Counted from the stretch's first letter, positions 7,300-15,867 are shown. The stretch: 64,000 nt of DNA from Blautia_A ammoniilytica (GCF_025566965.1 NZ_JAOQJL010000001.1:62001-126000), one strand, 5' to 3'. The notes: a model not told the origin generated them from the letters alone. Numbers and translations are program-made.

Positions 7300-9119
7300 A
7301 ACTGATTGCTGGTGTTGATATAGGAAATTCCACAACTGAAGTATGTATTGGGGCGATAGAAGACAATGGCAGATTCCGCTTTCTTTCCAGTGCTTCCAGG
7401 ATGACCACGGGTACCAAGGGAACATTGCCTAATGTTCACGGGATCAAGGCAGCTCTTACAGAAGCAATGGAGCGGATCCATGAGCCTGTGGAGCGGCTTT
7501 CCCTTATTCGTTTGAATGAGGCTGCACCTGTGATCGGGGATACTGCAATGGAAACCATTACAGAGACGATCATTACAGAGTCTTCCATGATTGGACATAA
7601 TCCTTCTACACCAGCAGGTGCAGGAGAGGCGGTCGGCCGTCTGATATTTCTTGAGAATTTATGGAAGGGCGAGGCAGGAGCAGCCTATATAGTAGCTGTG
7701 TCTAACAGATTTTCATATGAAGAAGCAGCCGCCAGGCTGAACCAGTTTCTGCCGGAACTGGATATCCGAGGACTGATCCTTCAGGCAGATGAGGCTGTAC
7801 TTGTGGAAAATAGATTGAACCGCAAGATGCCCATTGTGGATGAAGTGAAACATATTACCAGGATTCCAGAAGGAAAGCTGGCTGCTATTGAGGTTGCCTT
7901 GCCAGGTACATCTGTCAGGATGCTTTCCAACCCTTATGGGATCGCAACCCTTCTCGGGCTGGATGCACAGGAAACAAAAGCCATTACTCCTATTGCCAAA
8001 AGTCTTGTGGGAAAAAGAAGTGCAGTAGTGATCCGCACACCTCATGGAAATATGAGAGAGAATATTCTGCCGGCAGGGGAGATCCATTTAAAAGGGGAGA
8101 AAGATCTGCAGGTGAATATTGATGCAGGTGCAGATGTGATCATGGAAGCAGTTGCCCAGGCAGGGGAGATCCAGGATATTACAGGGCAGGATAATACCAA
8201 TGTGGGAAATATGTTGAAGCGGATCAAGAATGGTATGGCTGAGGTAGCTGGCAGCAAAGGAGATGAGATACGGATCACAGACATCCTGGCTGTGGACACC
8301 CTGGCGCCTGTAGAGATCAGCGGATCTCTGGCTGGAGAAACCTGTATGGAGAAGGCGGTTGGCATTGCAGCTATGGTAAAGACCCAGCATCTGCCTATGC
8401 AGCAGATCGCAGACAGATTAGAGGAAGAGCTCCACGTAAAGGCATCAGTTGCCGGGGTGGAGGCAGTGATGGCTTCCCTTGGTGCAATGACTACACCTGG
8501 TACCAGGCTTCCGCTGGCAATTCTGGATATGGGAGGAGGATCTACAGATGCAGCCGTCCTTGAACCGGATGGTTCTGTAAGGACTACCCATCAGGCAGGT
8601 GCCGGTGAACTGGTTTCCATGCTGATACAGACAGAACTTGGTCTTGGCAGCCGGGTTACAGCAGAACAGATCAAGAAGTATCCTATGGGAAAGGTGGAAA
8701 GTCTGTTTCATATGCGTTTGGAAAATGGAGCTATGCAGTTTTTCCCGGAATCCATAGATCCAAGATATTTTGGTCATGTGGTTTTGCTTGCACCAGGCGA
8801 GATGCTGAAGATTGAAGAAGACATTCCTATGGAACGTATCCTAGAGGTGCGGCAGGATGCCAAGAAAAAGGTATTTGTGAGAAATGCGATTCGTGCACTT
8901 AGGACAATAGCACCGGGGAATGACCTTAAAAATATACCCAATGTGGTTTTAGTTGGCGGTTCAGCAGAGGATTTTGAGATACCAGAGATGCTGATGGCGG
9001 CTCTTTCGGAATATAGGATCGTATGCGGACGAGGAAATATCAGAGGGACAGAAGGTCCAAGAAATGCAGTAGCAACAGGGCTTTTGATGTCCTATCTTGG
9101 GGAGAAACACCAAGGGTAA
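7296..9119 (+). CDS. pduG: Diol dehydratase reactivase large subunit PduG
   Basis: A 607-residue ATPase of the Hsp70/actin fold. The N-terminal phosphate loop is IAGVDIGNSTTEVCIG and a second one is LDMGGGSTDAAVL near residue 410. It acts with PduH as a chaperone that uses ATP to expel damaged cobalamin from the inactivated dehydratase so that fresh AdoCbl can bind. The start is a TTG at 7296, overlapping the pduE stop by four bases, with AAGGGG ten bases upstream; starting here gives the usual MKLIAGVDIGN. The length agrees with the family (about 603-610). Confidence 0.95.
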   Translation: MKLIAGVDIGNSTTEVCIGAIEDNGRFRFLSSASRMTTGTKGTLPNVHGIKAALTEAMERIHEPVERLSLIRLNEAAPVIGDTAMETITETIITESSMIGHNPSTPAGAGEAVGRLIFLENLWKGEAGAAYIVAVSNRFSYEEAAARLNQFLPELDIRGLILQADEAVLVENRLNRKMPIVDEVKHITRIPEGKLAAIEVALPGTSVRMLSNPYGIATLLGLDAQETKAITPIAKSLVGKRSAVVIRTPHGNMRENILPAGEIHLKGEKDLQVNIDAGADVIMEAVAQAGEIQDITGQDNTNVGNMLKRIKNGMAEVAGSKGDEIRITDILAVDTLAPVEISGSLAGETCMEKAVGIAAMVKTQHLPMQQIADRLEEELHVKASVAGVEAVMASLGAMTTPGTRLPLAILDMGGGSTDAAVLEPDGSVRTTHQAGAGELVSMLIQTELGLGSRVTAEQIKKYPMGKVESLFHMRLENGAMQFFPESIDPRYFGHVVLLAPGEMLKIEEDIPMERILEVRQDAKKKVFVRNAIRALRTIAPGNDLKNIPNVVLVGGSAEDFEIPEMLMAALSEYRIVCGRGNIRGTEGPRNAVATGLLMSYLGEKHQG

Positions 9120-9145
9120 AGTAAGAACAGGAAGGAGAAGAGGCA

Positions 9146-9508
9146 ATGGTTGTGAACAGGCCGGAGATCATCTTGTATACCTGCAGGCCGGATGAGGATT
9201 ATCTGAAGGAAGTCTGTGCCGGGATTGAAGAAGAAGGCGTATTATATCGTATATACAGCCGTCAGGGAGATCTGGATACACTGGCTTTTGAAGCAGCAGC
9301 TGTCTCTATGCTAGGCTGTGGGATCGGGATCACAGGTAGCAAGCTTGCCATGCAGATGCAGCATCTTCCTAAAGGGAAAAATGTTTTTGAATTGAATTGT
9401 CCCAGATTCTGGCAGTGTCGTAATTTGGGAGCCAATAGCGCAAGGGCTGTAAAAAAGATGCCCTTTAAATCTGTAATAACCGGAAAAATGGAGGAATCAC
9501 TGTTATGA
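9146..9508 (+). CDS. pduH: Diol dehydratase reactivase small subunit PduH
   Basis: A 120-residue protein resembling the dehydratase medium subunit fold, as known for reactivase small subunits, with the segments EEEGVLYRIYS and AVSMLGCGIGITG. It forms the swapping partner of PduG during reactivation. The ATG at 9146 has GGAAGGAGAAG upstream. Its last codons overlap the pduO start at 9505 (ATGA-type overlap). The order C-D-E-G-H-O matches dehydratase operons of other bacteria. Confidence 0.92.
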   Translation: MVVNRPEIILYTCRPDEDYLKEVCAGIEEEGVLYRIYSRQGDLDTLAFEAAAVSMLGCGIGITGSKLAMQMQHLPKGKNVFELNCPRFWQCRNLGANSARAVKKMPFKSVITGKMEESLL

Positions 9509-10563
9509 ATATTTATACGAAAGGCGGAGACAAAGGGACAACAAGTCTTGTACATACAAAAAATGTGTCAAAGTCAGATGACAGGATTCAGCTGGTTGGC
9601 ACCATTGATGAGCTGACCAGTCACATTGGTCTGGTAAAATCCATGTTAACGGATCCGGATATGATACAGAATCTGGAAAAGATCCAGTCTACACTGATCA
9701 CTTTAATGGCTGGGATCGCCGATCCTTATAAACGGGATTATCGGATCAGTGATGAGGAAACCAGTTTTCTGGAAGCAGAAATTGATCGGCTAGAAGGTTT
9801 GTTTGACAGACCAAAGGAGTTTATTCTTCCAGGTGCCAGCCGTCTGTCAGCAGAGACGGATGTGGCACGTACTGTGGCCAGGCGGGGAGAACGGGTGTTG
9901 GCTGCGGTCAGTGTGAAATTCGGGGCAGACAATGGTGCAAAAAAATATATGAATCGTCTGGCAGATTATCTTTATGTACTGGCAAGGTATATAGATGCCA
10001 GAGAAATGGGACATTCAAAAGATAGTGCATCAGGAAAAGAAGAATTTGCAGATAAGAAAAATCTGCAGAACAGAGGAAGTATTATGGGACAGAAGGAAAT
10101 GCCAGTCAGTGAGGCGGTGATACAGGAAGTTTTGAAAAGAATGGGAATACAGGGAAAGATTACTTTGGACAGTGCCAAAAGGCTGATCGAAGCCATAGAA
10201 CAGGAGGCACAGCGAAGAGGAAAGAAGGCTGTGATCGCCGTCTGCGGTCCGGATGGGAATCCCATTGCAGTTCATGTGATGGATGGCGCATTCCTGGTAA
10301 GCTTTGATGTAGCTATCAAAAAGGCATATACTTCTGTAGCTGTTAAAATGACAACAATGGAACTCTCAGCACTTGCCCAGCCAGGAGGGACTTTCTATGG
10401 ACTGGATAAAATGGACAATGGAAAGATTGTGATCTTTGGCGGTGGTGTACCCCTGAAAGTAGGGGATACTATTATCGGAGGATTGGGTGTTAGCGGCGGC
10501 ACCGGAGAGGAAGACCATTCTCTGGCAGAGTATGGTCTGAGCATTCTGGATCAGGTACTATGA
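9505..10563 (+). CDS. pduO: Cob(I)alamin adenosyltransferase PduO, two-domain form
   Basis: A 352-residue fusion. Residues 1 to about 165 are a PduO-type ATP:cob(I)alamin adenosyltransferase, with the ATP-binding N-terminus IYTKGGDKGTTSL and the later ARTVARRGERVL segment. After a polar linker, residues about 196-350 form a GlcG/HbpS domain (heme or corrinoid-associated), with KKAVIAVCGPDGNPIAV and FGGGVPL. It makes adenosylcobalamin for PduCDE. Met194 (base 10084) is preceded by GAGGAAGTATT, so a separate shorter GlcG product from an internal start is possible. It is the last gene of the operon. Confidence 0.93.
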   Translation: MNIYTKGGDKGTTSLVHTKNVSKSDDRIQLVGTIDELTSHIGLVKSMLTDPDMIQNLEKIQSTLITLMAGIADPYKRDYRISDEETSFLEAEIDRLEGLFDRPKEFILPGASRLSAETDVARTVARRGERVLAAVSVKFGADNGAKKYMNRLADYLYVLARYIDAREMGHSKDSASGKEEFADKKNLQNRGSIMGQKEMPVSEAVIQEVLKRMGIQGKITLDSAKRLIEAIEQEAQRRGKKAVIAVCGPDGNPIAVHVMDGAFLVSFDVAIKKAYTSVAVKMTTMELSALAQPGGTFYGLDKMDNGKIVIFGGGVPLKVGDTIIGGLGVSGGTGEEDHSLAEYGLSILDQVL

Positions 10564-10645
10564 TAAAGATGTGATGGTGCAGTTTTGGGCAGCCATATGT
10601 AGAACTGTGCATCAAGCCTCACGTGCGTTCGACTTGAAATTTTAG

Positions 10646-10710
10646 AAAAGACATTTTATTTTATGAAGGAAACAGACCTGCGTTTTTTTTCATGTAAGAT
10701 GTCTTTTTTT
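10646..10710 (+). terminator. Terminator of the pdu operon
   Basis: AAAAGACAT (10646-10654) pairs with ATGTCTTTT (10699-10707), and inner TTATGAA/TTCATGTAA segments extend the stem; it ends in a run of seven T. The long loop makes it less regular than a textbook hairpin. Confidence 0.6.
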
Positions 10711-10852
10711 GATGAAAATGAAAATAGGGTGGATATAAACATCCTGCAAACTTTCGGTGAAATATATCTTTATGTTGGAAAAAAAGACAGGATCAGAAGG
10801 GAAAACAGGTGCAACCTGTCAAAATATGCAAAATGAGAGGGTTTTCTTTTGG

Positions 10853-10881
10853 TTGTATTCTGGCAGATGCTTTGATAGAAT
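10853..10881 (+). promoter_or_regulatory. Possible promoter in the pduO-araC gap
   Basis: TTGTAT (10853-10858) and TAGAAT (10876-10881) are separated by 17 bases. There is no gene on this strand behind it; a transcript would reach a T-rich stretch near 10950-10967 after about 70-80 bases. It may be a small RNA promoter or a chance match. Confidence 0.25.
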
Positions 10882-10970
10882 GGAGGAAACGAAAGAGGGA
10901 ATAAGTAAAAAACATGTCTGCTGTCAGTTCTGAACAGCGAAAATCTCCCATCTTTTTATTTTTTTGTCTA

Positions 10971-11014
10971 AAAACCGGAAGTCAGGCTGATAAACAGCGA
11001 AGACTTCCGGTTTT
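10971..11014. terminator. Bidirectional terminator, mainly for the AraC gene
   Basis: AAAACCGGAAGTC (10971-10983) and GACTTCCGGTTTT (11002-11014) form a perfect 13-bp stem. It begins immediately after the stop of the minus-strand AraC gene; the A/T ends give a short U-tract in both directions. Confidence 0.85.
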
Positions 11015-11016
11015 GT

Positions 11017-11877
11017 CTATAATTTTTTATATTTTCCTGGCGTGGTACCTTTGTATTTACGGAAGGTACGGATAAAATAGCTTAAATCATTAAAGCCTGT
11101 CCGATAGGCAATCTCAGTAATGGAGTCATCTGTGGTGGAAAGCTGGTAGCAGGCCTCCTCAATCCGTTGTCTGTTCAGGTAGTCCATCGGGGTCTGGTGG
11201 GTCATTTCGGAAAAAAATCTGCAGAAATATTTTGGGGACATGGAAACAGAGGCAGAAAGCTGCTGCAGGGTCAGAGGACTGGAATAATTCTGTTCAATAA
11301 ATTCGACCACCTGCTTCAGCTGCTGAAGTCTCTTATAGTCACGTCTTGTTTTGGAAATCCGGTCAAGATATAATTGTTTACCAAAAACAAGTCCGAAAAA
11401 ATGATAAAATTGTCCAATAACTGTCATTTCATATCCTATGCTTTTTTCCAGGATAGCCTGAAAGATATCGTTCACAGTATCTACAATATCCGGGTATTTT
11501 CCTGTAAAATGATGATATACCATTAATTCCTGATGGGCAATCTTCTGGATGTATTCCCCACACAGGGTGTTTTGCTTGATAAATGTATTAATGTCAAAAA
11601 CAATACATTCATATACACAGTCATTGTCTGGTATGCCACTGTGAAGAATACCACTGTTGACAAAAATAACATCACCTGCTTGTGCAGTAAAGCTTTTTTC
11701 GTCTAAAGTGACAGTAAGGCTTCCGCGCAGGATTCGCATGATCTCGTATTCCACATGCCAATGATAAGACATTTCATAGCGTGGGTGGCTGCTGTCAATG
11801 TGATGAAATTCAAAAGGAAACTGATATGTCCCTCTTGGCCGGTCTTCATTCTGATCCAATCCGTGCAAAAAATACAT
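11017..11877 (-). CDS. AraC-family transcriptional regulator (probable fucose regulator)
   Basis: A 286-residue protein with an N-terminal cupin-like sensor domain (about 25-150; HWHVEYEIMRILRGSLTVTL and a GDVIFVNSGILHSG turn) and a C-terminal AraC DNA-binding domain (about 190-284) with two helix-turn-helix units (LTLQQLSASVSMSPKYFCRFF and SITEIAYRTGFNDLSYFIRTF). It is divergent from fucI with a shared 179-base control region, so activation of fucI by fucose or a product is likely. This ligand is inferred from position. The ATG at 11877 follows AAAGGAG. Confidence 0.88.
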   Translation of the reverse strand: MYFLHGLDQNEDRPRGTYQFPFEFHHIDSSHPRYEMSYHWHVEYEIMRILRGSLTVTLDEKSFTAQAGDVIFVNSGILHSGIPDNDCVYECIVFDINTFIKQNTLCGEYIQKIAHQELMVYHHFTGKYPDIVDTVNDIFQAILEKSIGYEMTVIGQFYHFFGLVFGKQLYLDRISKTRRDYKRLQQLKQVVEFIEQNYSSPLTLQQLSASVSMSPKYFCRFFSEMTHQTPMDYLNRQRIEEACYQLSTTDDSITEIAYRTGFNDLSYFIRTFRKYKGTTPGKYKKL

Positions 11878-11924
11878 CTCCTTTCATTAAAATAGAAAAA
11901 GTGAATATTATGCTATTATTTGCT

Positions 11925-11954
11925 ATTATAACACAAGTAATAATGTGCACACAA
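11925..11954 (-). promoter_or_regulatory. Promoter of the AraC gene
   Basis: On the minus strand TTGTGT (11949-11954) and TATAAT (11925-11930) are 18 bases apart, and the AraC start is about 48 bases downstream. The spacer contains a second TTGTGT and the palindrome TGTGCACA overlaps the -35 region, so it may be autoregulated. Confidence 0.55.
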
Positions 11955-11957
11955 CGG

Positions 11958-12021
11958 TATAATGAAAATCAGAGAAGGTTGTACATATGTATCTGTCAGG
12001 GGATAGACTAAGACAGATACA
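11958..12021 (+). promoter_or_regulatory. fucI control region: -10 box and 10-bp inverted repeat
   Basis: A consensus TATAAT at 11958-11963 has no good -35 box (AAGTAA at the right distance), as expected for an activator-dependent promoter. Downstream, TGTATCTGTC (11988-11997) and GACAGATACA (12012-12021) form a perfect inverted repeat with a 14-base centre, lying in the probable 5' leader 36 bases before fucI. It may be an operator or an RNA hairpin. Confidence 0.5.
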
Positions 12022-12056
12022 CATTCTAAATTTTATTATGGGAGGTATTTAATATT

Positions 12057-13853
12057 ATGGCAAAGAGCAGACTGATCGGTGAATATCCAGTAATCGGTAT
12101 TCGTCCTACGATTGACGGCAGACGAGGCACTCTGGACGTAAGAGGTTCTCTGGAAGAACAGACCATGGGAATGGCAAAGGCTGCTGCAAAATTATTTGAA
12201 GAAAATCTGAAATATTCCAATGGCGAGCCGGTAAAGGTTGTAATCGCAGATTCTACCATCGGACGAGTTGGTGAATCAGCAGCATGTGCTGATAAGTTCA
12301 GAAGAGAGGGCGTAGACATTACCCTTACTGTTACTCCATGCTGGTGCTACGGTTCTGAGACAATGGATATGGATCCACAGACTATTAAGGCAGTCTGGGG
12401 CTTTAATGCAACAGAAAGACCGGGAGCTGTATATCTGGCATCTGTTCTTGCTACACATGCACAGAAAGGACTTCCTGCATTTGGTATTTACGGACATGAG
12501 GTTCTGGATGCAGATGACATGGAGATGCCTGAAGATGTTAAAGAAAAAATGCTTAGATTCGGACGTGCAGCAGTTGCAGTTGCTTCTATGAGAGGTAAAT
12601 CCTGGCTGCAGATCGGTTCTATCTGTATGGGTATCGGCGGTTCCATTATTGACTCTGATTTCATCGAGTCCTACCTTGGAATGCGTGTAGAGTCTGTGGA
12701 TGAGGTAGAGATCATCCGTCGTATGACAGAAGGCATTTATGATCACGAAGAGTTTGAGAAGGCTCTGAAATGGGCAAAAGAAACATGTACCATCGGATTT
12801 GATAAGAACCCACCAGAACTGCAGATGACAGAAGAACAGAAAGAAGAGCAGTTTGAATTTGTTGTTAAGATGGCAGTTATCGTTCAGGAGCTGATGAACG
12901 GATGCGATAAGCTGGATCCGAAATTCTCTGAAGAAGCGATTGGCCATAATGCACTTGGAGCTGGATTCCAGGGACAGAGACAGTGGACAGACTTCTACCC
13001 CAATGGAGACTTTGCAGAGGCAGTCCTTAATACATCTTTTGACTGGAATGGAGCAAGAGAGCCATACATCCTTGCTACAGAGAATGATGTTCTGAATGGT
13101 CTTGGAATGATGTTTATGAAACTTTTGACAGGACGTGCACAGATGTTTGCGGATGTACGTACTTTCTGGAGCCCAAGCGCGATCAAGCGTGTGACAGGTT
13201 ATGATGCAGAAGGCCTGGTTAAAGAAAATGGCGGTCTGATCCACCTGATCAATTCCGGTGCATGCTGTCTGGATGCAAGCGGAGAGGCAAAAGATGAGAA
13301 CGGCACACCAGTCATGAAAGAGTGGTGGAATGTTACTGAGGAAGATCAGAAAGCAATCATGGCTGCTACTACATGGAATGCAGCTGATAACGGATATTTC
13401 CGTGGCGGCGGATTCTCCTCCAGATTTGTTACAAAGGCAACCATGCCTGCAACAATGATCCGCCTGAACCTTGTAAAGGGTCTTGGACCGGTTCTTCAGA
13501 TTGCGGAGGGATGGACTGTAGAGCTTCCTGAGGATGTATCTGATACTCTTTGGAAACGTACAGATTATACATGGCCATGTACTTGGTTCGTACCAAGATG
13601 CGATGGCAAAGAGGGCGCATTCAAATCTGCATACGACGTTATGAACAACTGGGGTGCTAACCATGGCGCAATTTCCTATGGACATATTGGTGCAGACCTG
13701 ATCACTATGTGCTCCATGCTTCGTATTCCTGTATGTATGCACAATGTATCTGAAGATCAGATCTTCCGTCCGGCAGCATGGAATGCTTTCGGTATGGATA
13801 AAGAAGGCGCTGATTACCGTGCATGCAAGAATTACGGACCATTATACAAATAA
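12057..13853 (+). CDS. fucI: L-fucose isomerase
   Basis: A 598-residue protein, close to the about 590 residues of known FucI. The N-terminus has the family pattern PVIGIRPTIDGRRG. The expected Mn-binding acidic residues are in REPYILATEND and FADVRTFW, and the late His in NHGAISYGHIGADL. It interconverts L-fucose and L-fuculose (and possibly D-arabinose and ribulose) in the cytoplasm, the first step toward lactaldehyde and 1,2-propanediol. The ATG at 12057 follows GGGAGGT. It is monocistronic, with a strong terminator behind it; fuculokinase and aldolase are not adjacent. Confidence 0.97.
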   Translation: MAKSRLIGEYPVIGIRPTIDGRRGTLDVRGSLEEQTMGMAKAAAKLFEENLKYSNGEPVKVVIADSTIGRVGESAACADKFRREGVDITLTVTPCWCYGSETMDMDPQTIKAVWGFNATERPGAVYLASVLATHAQKGLPAFGIYGHEVLDADDMEMPEDVKEKMLRFGRAAVAVASMRGKSWLQIGSICMGIGGSIIDSDFIESYLGMRVESVDEVEIIRRMTEGIYDHEEFEKALKWAKETCTIGFDKNPPELQMTEEQKEEQFEFVVKMAVIVQELMNGCDKLDPKFSEEAIGHNALGAGFQGQRQWTDFYPNGDFAEAVLNTSFDWNGAREPYILATENDVLNGLGMMFMKLLTGRAQMFADVRTFWSPSAIKRVTGYDAEGLVKENGGLIHLINSGACCLDASGEAKDENGTPVMKEWWNVTEEDQKAIMAATTWNAADNGYFRGGGFSSRFVTKATMPATMIRLNLVKGLGPVLQIAEGWTVELPEDVSDTLWKRTDYTWPCTWFVPRCDGKEGAFKSAYDVMNNWGANHGAISYGHIGADLITMCSMLRIPVCMHNVSEDQIFRPAAWNAFGMDKEGADYRACKNYGPLYK

Positions 13854-13945
13854 TGGGATGAGTGTGGGAGTACAGACAAGAAGTAATTTGCAGGTATCGT
13901 AGACTGCATCCTGTATCCTGACTTTATAAATAGTAGTATTCACCT

Positions 13946-13980
13946 GCCTGACCGTCTGAATGGATGGTCAGGCGTTTTTT
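13946..13980 (+). terminator. Terminator of fucI
   Basis: GCCTGACC (13946-13953) and GGTCAGGC (13966-13973) form an 8-bp GC-rich stem, followed by G and six T. Confidence 0.9.
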
Positions 13981-14120
13981 CTGCAAAAAATGACAAAAAA
14001 AGATTGAAACTTTCCATGGAAATGATAGAATAAAAAATAATAGGCAATTTTCCAATCAATGTATCTTATGAGGGAAATGGACAGTTGCATTAGCAGAAAG
14101 AAAGGGAATGGAAGAACCAT

Positions 14121-15326
14121 ATGAAGAATATTCTAAAAGGATTTTTGGGAGCTGTGTTTACTGTTCTGTTTACCATTACAGTATGGGCAGATGCAGGTAA
14201 TACACAGAGTATAGATTATCCCACAGATTATTATATGATCGTGGAAAGTAAAGAAGGCGGTATTGATATATATGCTGAGCCGGATCTTTCTAGCCAGAAG
14301 CTGAATGATCAGCTGATTCCTAATGGGACAGCCCTTCATATAGAAGGTGAAAAGCAAACAGAAGATAAGCGTATATGGGGTTATACCAAATATCATGGCA
14401 TGTATGGATTTGTTCCTACAGATGATCTGAAGCCGGTTACCCGTTCACAGGCTGTACAGTCTGAGTATTATTTATATGGTGGTAAGGATGCAGATTATGA
14501 CCTTACGGTTGCAGCAAAAGATGGCAGCGTTGCTTTGTACCATGGCCCTGGAGAGAAGTATGACACAGTGTCCGGCGCAGACCAGATACCAAATGGACAG
14601 GTGCTGCATATTACAGCAGAGGCAGATACAGGCGAGGATGGCCTGTGGGGAAAGACGGACTATGAAGGATTGGAAGGTTGGGTAAATATTCATCAGGCCA
14701 AAGGCGAAGACTCCAAGGGAGAGGACGCAGATGGGATAGAGATTATTGAGACTGTAAATCCAACTGAGAAAGATACACCAACAAAGGAGCCGGAGGCAGC
14801 TTCTGTAAAGAAGTCGAAAGCTGCACCTGCAAAGAAGGCACAGGCTACACCTACTAAGAAGCCGGAAGTCACACCAACAAAGGAACCAGAGGCTACACCG
14901 ACTAAGAAGCCGGAAGCAACACCTACTAAGAAGCCAGAGGCTACACCGACTAAGAAGCCGGAAGCTACACCAACAAAGGAACCAGAGGCAACACCTACTA
15001 AGAAGCCTGAAGCTACACCAACAAAGGAACCAGAGGCAACACCTACTAAGAGGCCTGAAGCTACGCCAACAAAGGAACCAGAGACAGTAACACCTACAGA
15101 GGAAGCGGTAACACCTACCGAAGAGGCGGTGACACCTACAGAGGAGGCAGTTACGCCAACGGATAAAGCTTCTGCTGAGAAGGATGCAATGGCAAAGGAA
15201 GCTTCTTCCCAGGAAACAAAGGCTGAAAAAGGGATTGGTAATTTGGCTTTATGGATACTTTTGGCAGCTGTAGTGATAGGGTTGATCATAGTAGTGGTTC
15301 TTATGAAAAAGAACAAGAAGAATTAA
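14121..15326 (+). CDS. Membrane-anchored surface protein with two SH3b domains and Thr-Pro-Lys repeats
   Basis: A 401-residue protein with a signal peptide (about 1-25), two bacterial SH3-like domains (about 35-105 and 113-192; IDIYAEPDLSSQKL...GYTKYHGMYGFV and VALYHGPGEKYDT...GWVNI), a long extended stalk of TPTKKPEA-type repeats (about 243-348) and a C-terminal membrane helix (374-394) with a Lys-rich tail. There is no LPXTG motif. SH3b domains usually bind peptidoglycan, so this may be a wall-spanning protein; the function is unknown. The stalk would push the SH3b domains outward from the membrane anchor. The ATG at 14121 lies 19 bases after AAAGGGAATGG, an imperfect spacing. Confidence 0.75.
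   Translation: MKNILKGFLGAVFTVLFTITVWADAGNTQSIDYPTDYYMIVESKEGGIDIYAEPDLSSQKLNDQLIPNGTALHIEGEKQTEDKRIWGYTKYHGMYGFVPTDDLKPVTRSQAVQSEYYLYGGKDADYDLTVAAKDGSVALYHGPGEKYDTVSGADQIPNGQVLHITAEADTGEDGLWGKTDYEGLEGWVNIHQAKGEDSKGEDADGIEIIETVNPTEKDTPTKEPEAASVKKSKAAPAKKAQATPTKKPEVTPTKEPEATPTKKPEATPTKKPEATPTKKPEATPTKEPEATPTKKPEATPTKEPEATPTKRPEATPTKEPETVTPTEEAVTPTEEAVTPTEEAVTPTDKASAEKDAMAKEASSQETKAEKGIGNLALWILLAAVVIGLIIVVVLMKKNKKN
14847..15164 (+). repeat. 24-bp coding tandem repeat (TPTKxPEA)
   Basis: Ten 24-base units encode TPTKKPEA or TPTKEPEA variants, followed by three 21-base units encoding TPTEEAV and a last partial TPTDKA. Units differ mainly at wobble positions and at K/E position 5. The near identity of neighbouring units suggests copy-number change by slippage or recombination, which would lengthen or shorten the stalk of the surface protein. 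Confidence 0.9.
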
Positions 15327-15342
15327 ATCAGAATACAAAAAG

Positions 15343-15392
15343 AACGGCCATATATCTTTCTGATGAAACAGGAGGATATATGGCCGTTTTTT
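15343..15392. terminator. Bidirectional terminator between the SH3 protein and fucU
   Basis: AACGGCCATATATC (15343-15356) and GATATATGGCCGTT (15375-15388) form a perfect 14-bp stem followed by T-run on the plus strand; the A-rich sequence before it gives a U-tract on the minus strand too, serving the convergent fucU. Confidence 0.9.
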
Positions 15393-15423
15393 ATGTACTA
15401 TGAAATAACTTTGTAATGAAAGA

Positions 15424-15867
15424 TTATTTGTTGATTACAACGCCTTTCTGAAGCATTACGTTGGCATATACAGCCTTTTCACTTGTTGCAATAATGCAAT
15501 AAGCAGTTTTGGCTTCTTCATAAAATGCAAACCGTTCAATATTGCCCACAGCAGAAGCACCACGGGAATCATGCTTGGTAACAATTTCTTTATAAGTATC
15601 CCAGATAGGTGTAGCCACCTGATCTCCTGGCATGACTTCCATCAGATTAACCGGATGATCTACATAAGTATCCAGTGGGATCATAGTAAGAATGGCATCC
15701 AGGATCTCAGGTACACCATGGCCATCGCACCGTACGATCACTGCATTTTTACCCATAGATTCTACAGGAAAATTACCGTCTGCAATTACAAGACGGTCGC
15801 TATGACCCATTTCACATAATACCTTTAATAATTCAGGTGATAAAATTTCAGGAACTCCCAATAACAT
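15424..15867 (-). CDS. fucU: L-fucose mutarotase (FucU/RbsD family)
   Basis: A 147-residue protein of the RbsD/FucU pyranose mutarotase family. It has the active-site segment MGHSDRLVIADGNFP (His22 and Asp30) and the C-terminal YANVMLQKGV. It converts alpha and beta anomers of L-fucose so that FucI and the transporter get the form they need. The start at 15867 (MLLGVPEIL) follows GGGAG; an open frame extends upstream but has no family similarity. It is convergent with the fucI side of the locus and lies 174 bases after the VOC gene on the same strand. Confidence 0.9.
   Translation of the reverse strand: MLLGVPEILSPELLKVLCEMGHSDRLVIADGNFPVESMGKNAVIVRCDGHGVPEILDAILTMIPLDTYVDHPVNLMEVMPGDQVATPIWDTYKEIVTKHDSRGASAVGNIERFAFYEEAKTAYCIIATSEKAVYANVMLQKGVVINK

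Larger units (their letters stand above)
10564..11016. other. Non-coding stretch between pduO and the AraC gene
   Basis: 453 bases without a gene. It holds a weak 10-bp hairpin with three G-U pairs (10577-10586 with 10601-10610), the pdu terminator (10646-10710), a small inverted repeat ACAGGT/ACCTGT (10805-10819), a promoter-like pair TTGTAT/TAGAAT with 17-base spacing (10853-10881) leading into a T-rich end near 10950-10967, and a perfect bidirectional terminator at 10971-11014. No convincing small ORF was found. Confidence 0.6.

Noticed and set aside
10913..11060. Short plus-strand ORF after the promoter-like pair in the pduO-araC gap
   Set aside because: It runs through a terminator and into the antisense of the AraC gene and has no protein-like composition.
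12276..13742. 488-codon open frame antisense to fucI
   Set aside because: It lies wholly opposite a certain gene, is Cys/His/Ser rich as typical of complement frames, and has no ribosome binding site or family similarity.
14847..15164. Repeat array resembling CRISPR
   Set aside because: Units are contiguous without unique spacers, in frame, and encode protein repeats; no cas genes are present.
14693..15316. 207-codon antisense frame with VGVASG repeats
   Set aside because: It is the complement of the TPTKxPEA repeats and has no initiation signal.
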